Made by a program: the position numbers and the translations under genes. Source: Scleroderma bovista (lineage: Eukaryota; Basidiomycota; Agaricomycetes; Boletales; Sclerodermataceae). From it: 64,000 nt of DNA. The stretch spans positions 1 through 64,000 of the forward strand of contig JAYMGJ010000335.1 of the NCBI GenBank assembly GCA_037178675.1, given 5' to 3'. Each line of letters opens with the position of its first letter. Position 1 is the stretch's first letter. The notes under the pieces were generated by a model. It saw nothing but the letters and a program-made list of their open reading frames with translations, did no database searches and was not told the DNA's origin. This document shows positions 32,925-41,942 of this stretch, one piece after another.

Positions 32925-34273
32925 GACTCCGCAGCAGCGGGAGTCATGGCCTTGGCAGCGCGGGCCTTGGCCTTAGAGCTCTTGGAGGTGGACTTTGGAC
33001 AGTCCCTGGCCATGTGGCCTGGCTGTCCGCAGAACATGCAGAGCTTGTCCTTGATGCGCCGCTGGCGCTCTTCCTCGGTCAACTTGCCATCCTTTCCAAG
33101 ATGGGCAGGGGTTTCGGAGGAGGCGGGTTTGGCGCCGGAGGAGCTCTTCGACTTGTCGGAGCTCTTGTTCTTGTTGTCCTTCTCCTTGGTTTTACCCTTG
33201 GAGTCGGACGAGGTGGAGGAGGTGCCTTTGGAGGCGGAGTTGGACGACGAGGAGGTGGAGGTCTTGCTTTGGCGCGCAACTTCAGATTTGTGCTCCCAGT
33301 ACCTGGCGTCGATGGTCTGTGCGAGAGTGCGATAACCATCAAGGGTGCGGGGCTTGCCAACGCGAGAGATTTCGTCCTTGATGCGGTCGGGGAGACCGCT
33401 GTAGAAAATGTGGCGGAGGGCGCCATCGCCATAGCCGCGGACTTGGCCAGTGAGGCGGTTGAACTCAACCACGTACTTGTTGATCTTTTGTCCTTCTTTC
33501 ATGGACAGGTTGTCCAACTGATGTTCGGCGTCTCCGACGGGATCGTGCGGGCCGAAGTTGGACTTCAGTTCGGAGACGAACTGGGCATAGTTGTCCATCC
33601 ATAGCGGACGGGCGCGTGGGTTGGCGGAGTTGAGTAGGTCCGGTTCAAACCACTCAAGGGCCATGCCCTTTAGGTAAGACTGCGCGAAGGTGACCCTTGC
33701 GCGGTCGGAGGCGAAAGCCTTGGGGCGATCCTGAAAGTTCAGTTCGCACTGAACAAGGAAAGCGCGGAGTTTGCGCGGATCAGTTCCGTCGAACATGTCA
33801 GGTTTGTGGACTTTGGTGCGACTGGAAGAGGAGTCGCGGTCGGCAGATGCCGTAGCGACCTTGGTCAGTGCTTGGACCGCTTGTGCAAACAGCAGCAATG
33901 GGTCCGGGGTCAGAGTTGAAGCGGAAGGGGTAGGGGAGTCTGGTAGCGGGATGTCTGGCGGGTTGGGGGACGGCGGGTTACTACCTCCGCCATCACCGCC
34001 ATCATTACCAGGGTAGCCATCGCCGTAGATGTCCAAGACGTTGTCGAAACGACGTGTGGAGTAAACTCCAGAGTCGTTGGGGCAGCGGGCAGCAGGGGTC
34101 GGAGTAGTTGGGTCGGGGGCGGGGCCCCCAGGCGGAGTATTGCGATTGGAGAAGGAGAGAAACTCTCCTTCGACCAAATCATTGCGGGAAGTAGGGGGCA
34201 CATTGAGCGCCTCTTGGCGCTCTTCGAGCGCACAAGACTGAGCACGGGTAGTGATTATTGATCGACTAGTCAT
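32915..34273 (-). CDS. gag: Gag of element 2
   Basis: 452 aa. A low-complexity Pro/Asp/Ser-rich N-terminal third is followed by the retrotransposon Gag fold (KVHKPDMFDGTDPRKLRAF, LKGMALEWFEPDLL, KSNFGPHDPVGDAEHQLD), a Ser/Lys-rich linker and a CCHC zinc knuckle CMFCGQPGHMARDCPK near residue 420. The ATG at 34273 lies 34 bp after the primer-binding site. The frame has no internal stop, unlike pol of the same copy. Confidence 0.9.
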   Translation of the reverse strand: MTSRSIITTRAQSCALEERQEALNVPPTSRNDLVEGEFLSFSNRNTPPGGPAPDPTTPTPAARCPNDSGVYSTRRFDNVLDIYGDGYPGNDGGDGGGSNPPSPNPPDIPLPDSPTPSASTLTPDPLLLFAQAVQALTKVATASADRDSSSSRTKVHKPDMFDGTDPRKLRAFLVQCELNFQDRPKAFASDRARVTFAQSYLKGMALEWFEPDLLNSANPRARPLWMDNYAQFVSELKSNFGPHDPVGDAEHQLDNLSMKEGQKINKYVVEFNRLTGQVRGYGDGALRHIFYSGLPDRIKDEISRVGKPRTLDGYRTLAQTIDARYWEHKSEVARQSKTSTSSSSNSASKGTSSTSSDSKGKTKEKDNKNKSSDKSKSSSGAKPASSETPAHLGKDGKLTEEERQRRIKDKLCMFCGQPGHMARDCPKSTSKSSKAKARAAKAMTPAAAESKN

Positions 34274-34306
34274 GGTTGAGAAGTAATTAGCAGGTGTGCA
34301 AGAGTG

Positions 34307-34317
34307 AGTTCGAATAT
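34307..34317 (-). promoter_or_regulatory. Self-priming primer-binding site of element 2
   Basis: In sense, ATATTCGAACT lies two bases after the 5' LTR. Its exact reverse complement AGTTCGAATAT occurs in the LTR (34545-34535), 35 nt downstream of a TATAAG box (34580-34575). Confidence 0.78.
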
Positions 34318-34319
34318 AC

Positions 34320-34967
34320 TGTTAGAACCGTTTCCTCCGATGAACTCCGACGCAAGCGGAGGAGATGTGGAAGGGTTTGAGGACTTGGCTTCAGCGTATG
34401 TGCTGCGCCCTTGCGATACCTGCGTCCTTGTATTTCGGAGGACTAAGGGACAGAGAGACGGAGGTCCGACGAAGGTCGGAGTTGCCAGAAGGCAGAGGAG
34501 AACAGAGGAGAGTTCGCGGGAGGTATTCAAGCTGATATTCGAACTGAGGGACAATCCCCTCAGCGTGCGGAGTACTTATACTTTACATCAGGAATGTATA
34601 GTAACCGAGAAGCAGAGAGAAACATAGCGGAGACGTAGGTAAGAGTCTGCGGATGACAAACGGATGAGTAACATACACAGAACGGAGATCAGTGATAAGT
34701 GCAACGGATCAAAAGGTTAACAGATCACAGCTATGAGTAATCATATCTAATCTAAAACGGGAACAAAGGAAACAGGAACAGAGACAGAACGGAAGCATAC
34801 AATAACCGGGGGCATAGGCGCGGAACTATATACCAAAAGGAGATGGAGCATCAATAGTCGGAGCGGAGATGGATACATAGCGTCGGAGGTGTGCGATTAT
34901 GATCGGACTTGAGTTTACAACAGACTAGAGGCCTTGCGGAGTCACGAGGCATCATGCGGTCGTGACA
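34320..34967 (-). repeat. 5' LTR (sense) of element 2
   Basis: 648 bp, plus-strand TGTTAGAACC...GTGACA, followed by the CTGAC target duplication at 34968-34972. Carries the TATA box and R start described for the primer site. Confidence 0.9.
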
Positions 34968-34972
34968 CTGAC

Positions 34973-35160
34973 TGTCTGACCTTGACACCTGTTTGCTCTG
35001 GCTTGGACTTCCTGGACCTGGACTCATCTCCGGTATCATCACTCACTGATGGTTCACCTGGACCTTAGCCTAGTCCTTCTGTTAGTCCCAATGGTAGACC
35101 TCACACTCTATGTTGCATCCGCACTGAAGCCTCGAGGGCTTGGCCTTAAGAGGGGGATAC
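34973..35160 (+). other. 3' end of the LARD interior with polypurine tract
   Basis: Continues the interior interrupted at 26919. It ends CTTAAGAGGGGGATAC directly before the 3' LTR (tract 35148-35157). The last 30 bp resemble the sense end of element 2 (both end GGGGGATAC after a CCTNAAG block). Confidence 0.75.
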
Positions 35161-36459
35161 TGTCATATCCATACTTTTCCAGTTGCAACTCTGGTCTAAC
35201 CATGGCCCGCCTGACCTCTCCTTAGGCATAGATGCAACTCCGGATCTAGTCCGGCCATCTCCAGCCCTATAGCTGCACTCCAGCTCAACTCTGGTCACTA
35301 TGTCCATCTCCGCCTCAGGACTAACCCCTGTCTTCCTACAGACAGATCCGTGGTCTAACTCCTCCATGTCGGACCTGTACCTACCACTAGTCGCTACTCC
35401 GGTTTCAGTCCGGCCACTCCCTTAGCCTTGTCTGCGACATAGCCCAACTCCGGCTGGTACATCCAACTCCGGCTCAGTTCTGCTCCTGCTCCTGCTCCAC
35501 TTCCTCTGTCAGGTCCACCAAAGGCTTAGGACATTTCCATGTCCAACTCCGGACCTTCCTCCGGCTACTCCGCCCTTCCTCCACCTGTGCACTCCCTCCG
35601 CTCGTGCACTCCCTCCGCTCTTGCACTTCCTCCGGTCATGCACTTCCTCCGGTCCCACTTCCTCCGGTCCCACTTCCTCCGGTCCCACTTCCTCCGGTCC
35701 TGGACATTGCTCCAGACTTAACATTAGTTAAGTCCACCTCTGACCCTTACCTGTCCTCTTCCGACCTAGTTCCCTTGTCCCTGCTTTTCCTCCGTCGTCC
35801 CTGTAACTCTAGTTCCCCGTTTCTGCTTCCGCTCCGGTTTATTTTCCTGTCCCTGCTTTATTTTCTTGTACCTGGTTTATTTTCCTGTCTGCTTCTGCTC
35901 CATCCCTTGTCCCGACTAAGGTGTTTACTTGTCACCGTATGTACTCACCCTAGTTCTCATTACTATATAAACTACTGTACTCCGGCCTAGTAGATCCTTA
36001 GATCAAATCTCGACTAAGATACTCCCCACTCTGTACTACCCACCATGCTCTCCTAATCCCATCTTGTTCTCCTGAACTCCGGCCAACTCCGGCCTCTGTC
36101 CTATCTCGTCCCCTTGGTCCTATGTCCGATCCTAGCAAGTCTCCTACTTGCACGAGGGCAAAAGCCACCTCTGTCCCAGACTCGACGCTAGACCTCTCAG
36201 GACTTATCCCACCTCTGGGATGTCCTTCGCTCCGGACAAGCTGCGCTCAACTCCGGACCACTTTCCCGCAGTCCGGACTTACTCCGCAAAAACCCGGACT
36301 TACTCCCTGTGCTTCTCTAGTGCCCGGACTTCGTTCGTTTGACCCGGACTTGACTCTCCGCACTAACTAGCACCTACTAGTGTCTGGACTTACCTCCTCA
36401 TTAGTTCCCTGCATCTCTGGACCTCCTAGTAAGATTGCTGAGGAGAACCGGTTTTGACA
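35161..36459 (+). repeat. 3' LTR of the 15.6-kb element
   Basis: 1299 bp, with extra copies of a CCGGTCCCACTTCCT tandem unit relative to the 5' LTR. Followed by GTTCA, the target duplication. Confidence 0.92.
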
Positions 36460-36677
36460 GTTCAAGTGACACAGATGACTCTGATGATAGCAACCTCGGG
36501 ATCTCTGTCCCTGAGTTGCAAGTTCCCGACATAAGCGACCTCAAATCTCACACAAACTCCGATGATAGTGACTCCGAGGTCTCTGGCTCTGAGCTGGAGA
36601 TTCCCGACACAAGTGATCCGGCGATTTTGTATGCAAGTGACCCAGAGCAAGAGAATAGTTCCAGTCACGTAGAGTAG
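36460..36677 (+). pseudogene. Hypothetical gene, part 3 of 3
   Basis: 70 codons and a stop, in frame with 20552-20842 after removing one GTTCA copy. Acidic Ser/Asp-rich tail (SDTDDSDDSNLGISVPELQV and a second similar block ending in ELEIPDTSD). The two blocks look like an internal duplication. It ends TAG at 36675-36677. Confidence 0.75.
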
Positions 36678-36936
36678 TATGTGATAAGTTTGCCATGAGG
36701 TGGTCATGTGTACTGATATGACTTCAATAGGCCTTAGTACCCGACTTCTGTAACACATTGTTTCCGCCTGTTCCCCTGTATCTCGTACGAGTGTAATCTG
36801 ATCGTGTTTGTAACTTATCAGGGGTATCAGCTGGATCAATAAACCTGTTCGAATATGTAAAACTATGGCAGTTTACTGCGATATCATCGACCCGCTGACC
36901 TGACCTCTCCATTTCGTTTCCCTGTCAGTCGGGCGA

Positions 36937-39617
36937 TGAAAAAAGCAGGGAGAAAGGTGCATTATACATACAAGTCGTGCCAAATGGTGTCTGAATTTGA
37001 TGACAGAATGTCAAGAAACCAGGTAGGGGGAGCAACCTAAACCCCTGCCTGCTACCAGATGTGTCTCAGCTCGGAAATCCCAACGAACTTCCTCGTGAAT
37101 CGTTGTATCCCTCCTTGGTTGAAACGATTGACACCGGTCAACGCGTGGATTTATTTGATGACAATGTTGGATCATACAATTACGCTGGTGGAAGTAGTCT
37201 CGGCACTTTTGTGTCCGGGACATCTAGTTTGTCTTCAACCCAGACGAATTCGATGACGCCATCAATGAATTACGGTGTACTTCCGTCGACACTCCAAATC
37301 CAACGTGCTTTCAGCCGCCCAACCCCTTACCCCGCTGAATTAGCTATTCGGAATGTACGTGCATTCCAAACCCACCGCTCCACAGAAGCTGAACAAGGAC
37401 AATTTGTGCGTGCAGGGGTGATCCGGGTAGGTTTCCAATACATTTTTCACACTATTTTTAACTATGTATCAGGGGGTGAGTGATGTGGCCGTCACCAGCC
37501 AACGTGACCTCCGGCGTAGGGCAATGCCATTGTCAACCAACCTGCTGCCTCCCCCCATAGCAGCACCAATCCCCAATGCCACATCAGTCATAAACCAAGT
37601 GACCACAGCTACGCCCCAAATAGTTGCAACCCCTCTGACTTCTCTCGACAAAGAACAAAAAAACCAAATTATATCGGAGGCGAAAAGTCATTTGTGTTGT
37701 GTTATTCTATGTGAGGCGCCTTTCCCTTCCATGGTGGAGATGCACACCTACGCCACACGTGCACTCGAGGCTAGCATAGATGCTGTTTTACAAGGTCTGG
37801 ATGAAGTCATATAATGTATTACTGAAGTTTTCATTCTATTGATATGGATAGATCGCTGAAAAGACAACAAAGTGTTTGGGTGGCTGCTCCCTCAGATGAG
37901 GTGCATTCGACCCAGGAGCTTCTGGAGGTCAGGCAAGGCTCCCAAGGGCTGGGGAGACTAGAGGGAATAGGGAGAGTAGTGGTGTTCAGTCACTCCAGGA
38001 CTGAGCTCAAACATATACACAGGAAAGAGGGAAATTGCTTAGTAAGCTAATACAAGCCTACATAAGCTAAGGTAGAGAGTCCAGTGTCAGTACTACTACC
38101 AGCAACTCTACACACCTAGAGATAGGACAGTCTCTACACCTCCCAGGCACTTAAAATGCTGACTGTCCTCAGTCAGGCACTCACCAACCACACCAAACCA
38201 CAACCAAAGGCCCACTAAACCTTCCAAAACACCCAACAGCCCACCAAAAACGCGCAGACTCACATAACCCTGGGGACAAACACTCTGCAATCACAAGGCA
38301 CACCTGCCAAGGCTCTCATCGCGACACTGCAGCAGTGGTCCCCAGACCTAAGGACGGCAAGGAGTTGACAAACAAGAATAGGGAGTGGCAGGAGAAACAG
38401 TCCTGAGGCAGGGGGATAGGGGATAGCACCCAAAAAAAGGCAAAAAGCGGAGGGGGAGGAGGAGCAGGGTGCAGAATTGGAGATATCTCCACAACGGCTG
38501 GCCAGATCGACAAAGCGTGGTAGGAGGGTGTTGCCAGGGTATATAGGGGTTAGGACATGAAAGGAATAAGCAGGACGAGCCTTAGATCCCAAGATATCAA
38601 CCAATCAGTCCCAAAACCCCACCCAAACGCGAAAATGTGAATATCTCCGCAACCACTGGACCGATTGGGACGACCCAGGCACCGTTGGAAAGCCCTCATC
38701 GAGTAGATCTTGAATCCAGAAAAGCGAAAGATCCGGCGCAAAGGGGAGCGAGATATGCGCCAAACTCGAGGGGGGCAGGAGGAGATGACACTGAAAACCC
38801 AGGGAAAAAGACAGAAAAAAGCTAAGGAGTGACTATGGTTGGATAAGGGGGGTCTAGGGAGAGGGTAGGGAGTGCCTAGACACAGAAACCCCTCACGGTG
38901 GGCTCCAGTTGAAAAGACAACTAAGTGTTTGGGTGGCTGCTCCCTCAGATGAGGTGCATTCGACCCAGGAGCTTCTGGAGGTCTGGCAAGACTCCCAAGG
39001 GACAGGGAGACTAAGAGAAGTAGGGAGAGTAGAGGTGTTCAGTCACTCCAGGACTGAGCTCAAACATATACACAGGAAAGAGGGAGATTGCTTAGTAAGC
39101 TAATACAAGCCTACATAAGCTAAGGTAAGGGAGTCCAGTATCAGTCCTACTATCTGCAACTCTACACACCTAGAGACAGGACAGTCTCTACATCGCCAAG
39201 GATGGAAACTGGATGACATTTGGAGTGAAAAGACGATCAACGCAGTCACCAGCAATGCAAACGCAATGCGCTCATCATTCAAGAATAATGCAAGAGTTCT
39301 TGTTTGTACCCTGTATGGCGTCTTGCCTCAAATCTCGGATATTATGGAGTTAAATGAGACTGAGGTTCGGGACCAAGTCAAACAAAAGGTGGAGGTGTTA
39401 TTGCAGGGGCATAGCTTTTTATACGAACAGGTGAGTGACGCCATGATTTAGAAATTAGAGGTGTTTACTCGATGTCTACCGAACGAACAGGGAAAATTTG
39501 GCCATCGGGCGCTCATTGACTTACCACTTAGTACTTTATAGGCTTACTCTGGTGAACAACCCAGCATTTTGTTCGATGAAGAATTCTTCCAGCATACCCT
39601 TGTGTTTAGTGGGACAT
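36937..39617 (+). pseudogene. DUF6532-like gene broken by a TRIM and a solo LTR
   Basis: Coding segments lie at about 37058-37426, 37473-37790, 39193-39430 and about 39491-39617. The core reads IISEAKSHLCCVILCEAPFP, then YATRALEASIDAVLQG; after the TRIM it continues WKLDDIWSEKTINAVTSNAN, then RSSFKNNARVLVCTLYG, then QGHSFLYEQ and EGKFGHRALIDL. The order (a KN..I..AK...V....AFP.M.E...YA..AL block, an R...K..AR..V...YG block, then FLY and G.F.H.A.I) resembles DUF6532 of Agaricomycetes, a family of unknown function. Exons joining at the first intron are uncertain in phase. A TAG lies at about 39539 unless another intron removes it. The downstream end is lost at the LTR beginning at 39618. Confidence 0.5.
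37857..39192 (-). mobile_element. TRIM (miniature LTR retrotransposon)
   Basis: Two LTRs of about 282 bp (37857-38138 and 38910-39192) flank 771 bp without an ORF of interest. Read on the minus strand, the LTR starts TGTAGAGAC and ends TTTTCA. Two bases after it comes TGGAGCCCACCGTGAGG (38907-38891), a tRNA-type primer site (its complement ends in CCA). A GCCTGGGAGG tract precedes the other LTR. The target duplication is TCGC or ATCGC. Collapsing it restores the coding frame GAT CGC CAA of the DUF6532-like gene. Confidence 0.85.
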
Positions 39618-40240
39618 TGTCATGACCGTGACATCCGATCACCCTGTACCCTATTGTCCGATCGCGTCCACGTGTTCACCGTCCGTCTATTGTATGTACT
39701 CCCTTTTCCGTTTCTTTCTATCTGTCCTGTATCGCCACCGATCGGTGAGCATGCTGTCCGTTTCTGTCTCTCTGTTCGATTACCTAATATGTTTCCTTTC
39801 TCGTTTCCGGTTACTATACATTCCCGTTCCCGTTCCATTACTAATACAATGTCTATCAGTAATCCGGTTATCACACTTACCGTACTTACTCAGCGCGCAG
39901 CGCTGCGCTCGTCGTTCGTCGGTAATCCCGACTTCCCGTACATTGCCTCATCCGTTCCACTCAGTATAAATACCTAGATACTCGGTCTGTTGTAGTCTCA
40001 GTTCGAATATCGAATAAGATACTTCTCATCTGTTCTCCCTTCGCACTCTCCGTCTCTGTCTCATGCAAGCACTCGGTCGTAGACCGTTTACCCTCGGACA
40101 CTCCGTATAACCCTCGGTCGGCCTTCCTATTACTCGGGAAGCGCAACTACACTACGTAGCATCTCGGTCTTACCGCTAGACCGACCCCTGACCCCCAGAC
40201 CCCTTGCAGAGATCAGATCAGTGAAGAACCGGTCTTGACA
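39618..40240 (+). mobile_element. Solo LTR related to element 2
   Basis: Begins TGTCATGACCGTGACATCC and ends GAAGAACCGGTCTTGACA, like the other LTRs here. It has TATAAATA at 39964-39971 and AGTTCGAATAT at 39999-40009, the same predicted R start and the same 35-nt spacing as element 2. I see no 5-bp target duplication (flanks GACAT and AGTCC), so it may derive from recombination between different copies. Confidence 0.75.
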
Positions 40241-41942
40241 AGTCCACATTTTCTCTGGAATGTTTCTCTGCTATTGCAGCAGACCTCAACTATGTCCTGC
40301 TCTTTGGACAGCCTCTCCCTGAGCTCCTGTCTGGTACATATCTTCCCAGCCTTCTCCCTCAGTCCCTCTCGTTCTCGGTCAGCGCGTTCTCCTCGTCAGT
40401 CCTGCATCATGCACGTACTTTGGTCGTCTCAGGTCTATCGTTAGACTTGAAAACTCATACCTGGTCGTCTCTGTATCTCCTGAGTCCTCTGCATATGGTC
40501 CTTTCATCCCAGAGTCCTGTCACATCCATCTCCCTCTATCATTCATCTCGCTTCCCTGGACACGTCGAATCTGCTACTTGCGATTCTCTTCCCTGCTATC
40601 CCGCAACAAACACGAATGAAACAGTGCTCTAGAACCCTTCTTAGGAGCCCTAATAGAGTACAGAACCTTCCCCTTACTGCTCAAGGGAAGACTGCACTTC
40701 AGGAGCACCAAATTTCGTGTTTTTGCTCTACAGAAGCTCAATCCAAGGGATTTGTGACACTCTGTGACCAGCTGTGACTCTACTTGTCATTCCAGGCCCC
40801 CTGACACTGCTCTTCTGGTCGGATCAATTCTTTTATTATCCCCCAGCCACTCCCATCAGTGGCACTGCTTCAGAAGCTCATCTCCAGATCTAAAGTTCAA
40901 TAAATCATAGGTTGTGCTTCCCTTCTGTCTGAGTCACACAGAGTCACTCTGGCTCACTCTGACTCACTCTGCTGCGCATTATTCATCCCCTCTTGGCATT
41001 ACTAATCCCCATTACTCCCCTTACCAATCACTTACCAATCATCCTTCAAATCATGCTTATCATGCTGCTTATCAATTCATGACTCATGCCCCTATGATTA
41101 TATGCATTATGTGATTGCATATGCTCATTTAGCTTCAATCTACTCATCCCCTGCTTTCCCCCCCTCTCTTTTGGGCCCCATGCAATGATTTTTCCATATT
41201 CTTGGTTATGCACCCCTTTTTACCTATGTTTTTGCTCTTTCCCTTGGCTCAGCAGCTTGTTCAGGCTCTCCCCATTGATGACTCAGCCTGATTACACTGC
41301 TTATCAATCGCTTACCAATTTCTTACCAATCTCTTACCAAGCACTTAGTCATTTGTGCTTACAGGGCCACAGCCCCTCCTGTATATAAACCAGCAGCCAA
41401 AGGCTGCAAGGAAGTGTCTGCTTCCCCCTCAATAAAGTGACCACATTCACTCTCCCTCTCTGTCTATAAGCTCCCTCTTTGTCTTTGGACTTGTAGGTCA
41501 CTCAGTGCTGGCCTAAAGCTCCTATATTGCTGTTTATCAGATATATCTTGTATCTGATCTTTTCTCTAGGCTGAAGCGCAGTCTAGCATCACTGTCCACT
41601 CCATCCCATCACTGTCCATCGCATTCTTGAAGCAGGAACTGTCCCCTTGCTTCCCTGTTGCTCCATCACTGCTGTTACACCCCTGTCATCAATCTATCAT
41701 CACTCTTCTATCCCAGGACTCTTCCTAACCACTGTGGTAGGCTGAAGAGGAGTCAATACCATCCCCAGTCGCATTCCATCCCCATCAGAAGCCCTTCCCT
41801 TCCCTCCTGCATCCTGCCTGAAGGCGTGCAGCACCTTCCCCTGTGGAGATTAAATACCAGAAATGCAAAGGAAGACCACCACTCGCATATTGCTGTCATT
41901 TGGTGTTGGTTGTTGGTTGTTCTGACCTCTTCCCTCACTTAG
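40241..41942. other. Unassigned repeat-like region with LTR-style signals
   Basis: No recognisable protein. An open stretch without ATG runs 40241-40632. Around 41380 there is TATATAAAC, and about 50 bp later CAATAAAG, followed by pyrimidine-rich sequence; this spacing resembles an LTR U3-R boundary. TGTGAC-type and GTTACA-type ends are present, but boundaries and target duplication are not secure. Confidence 0.3.

Larger units (their letters stand above)
26925..34967 (-). mobile_element. Nested Ty3 chromovirus with antisense gene (element 2)
   Basis: LTRs lie at 34320-34967 (5' in sense) and 26925-27605 (3'). Target duplication CTGAC lies at 26920-26924 and 34968-34972, so the insertion into the 15.6-kb element is precise. 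Sense order on the minus strand is LTR, self-priming site, gag, pol, chromodomain, an oppositely oriented gene, polypurine tract, LTR. Total 8043 bp. Pol has two in-frame TGA codons, so this copy cannot make a full polyprotein. LTRs differ by about 14 substitutions (11 at CpG) and a 33-bp indel. Confidence 0.92.
20843..36459 (+). mobile_element. 15.6-kb LARD-like non-autonomous LTR retrotransposon with a nested element
   Basis: LTRs of 1267 bp (20843-22109) and 1299 bp (35161-36459) begin TGTCATATCC and end GGTTTTGACA. The target duplication GTTCA flanks the whole at 20838-20842 and 36460-36464. The own interior (22110-26919 plus 34973-35160, about 5 kb) encodes no gag, protease, reverse transcriptase or integrase that I can detect. 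It nevertheless has a TATA box, a self-priming primer site (22112-22122) and a polypurine tract (35148-35157). This is the definition of a large retrotransposon derivative that relies on enzymes supplied in trans. A complete Ty3 element of opposite orientation sits inside at 26925-34967. The same family left the solo LTR at 10543-11800. Confidence 0.9.

Noticed and set aside
41381..41680. Possible solo LTR ending in GTTACA
   Set aside because: TATA and AATAAA signals are present, but neither a start with matching target duplication nor a second copy was found, so kept only as an unassigned region.
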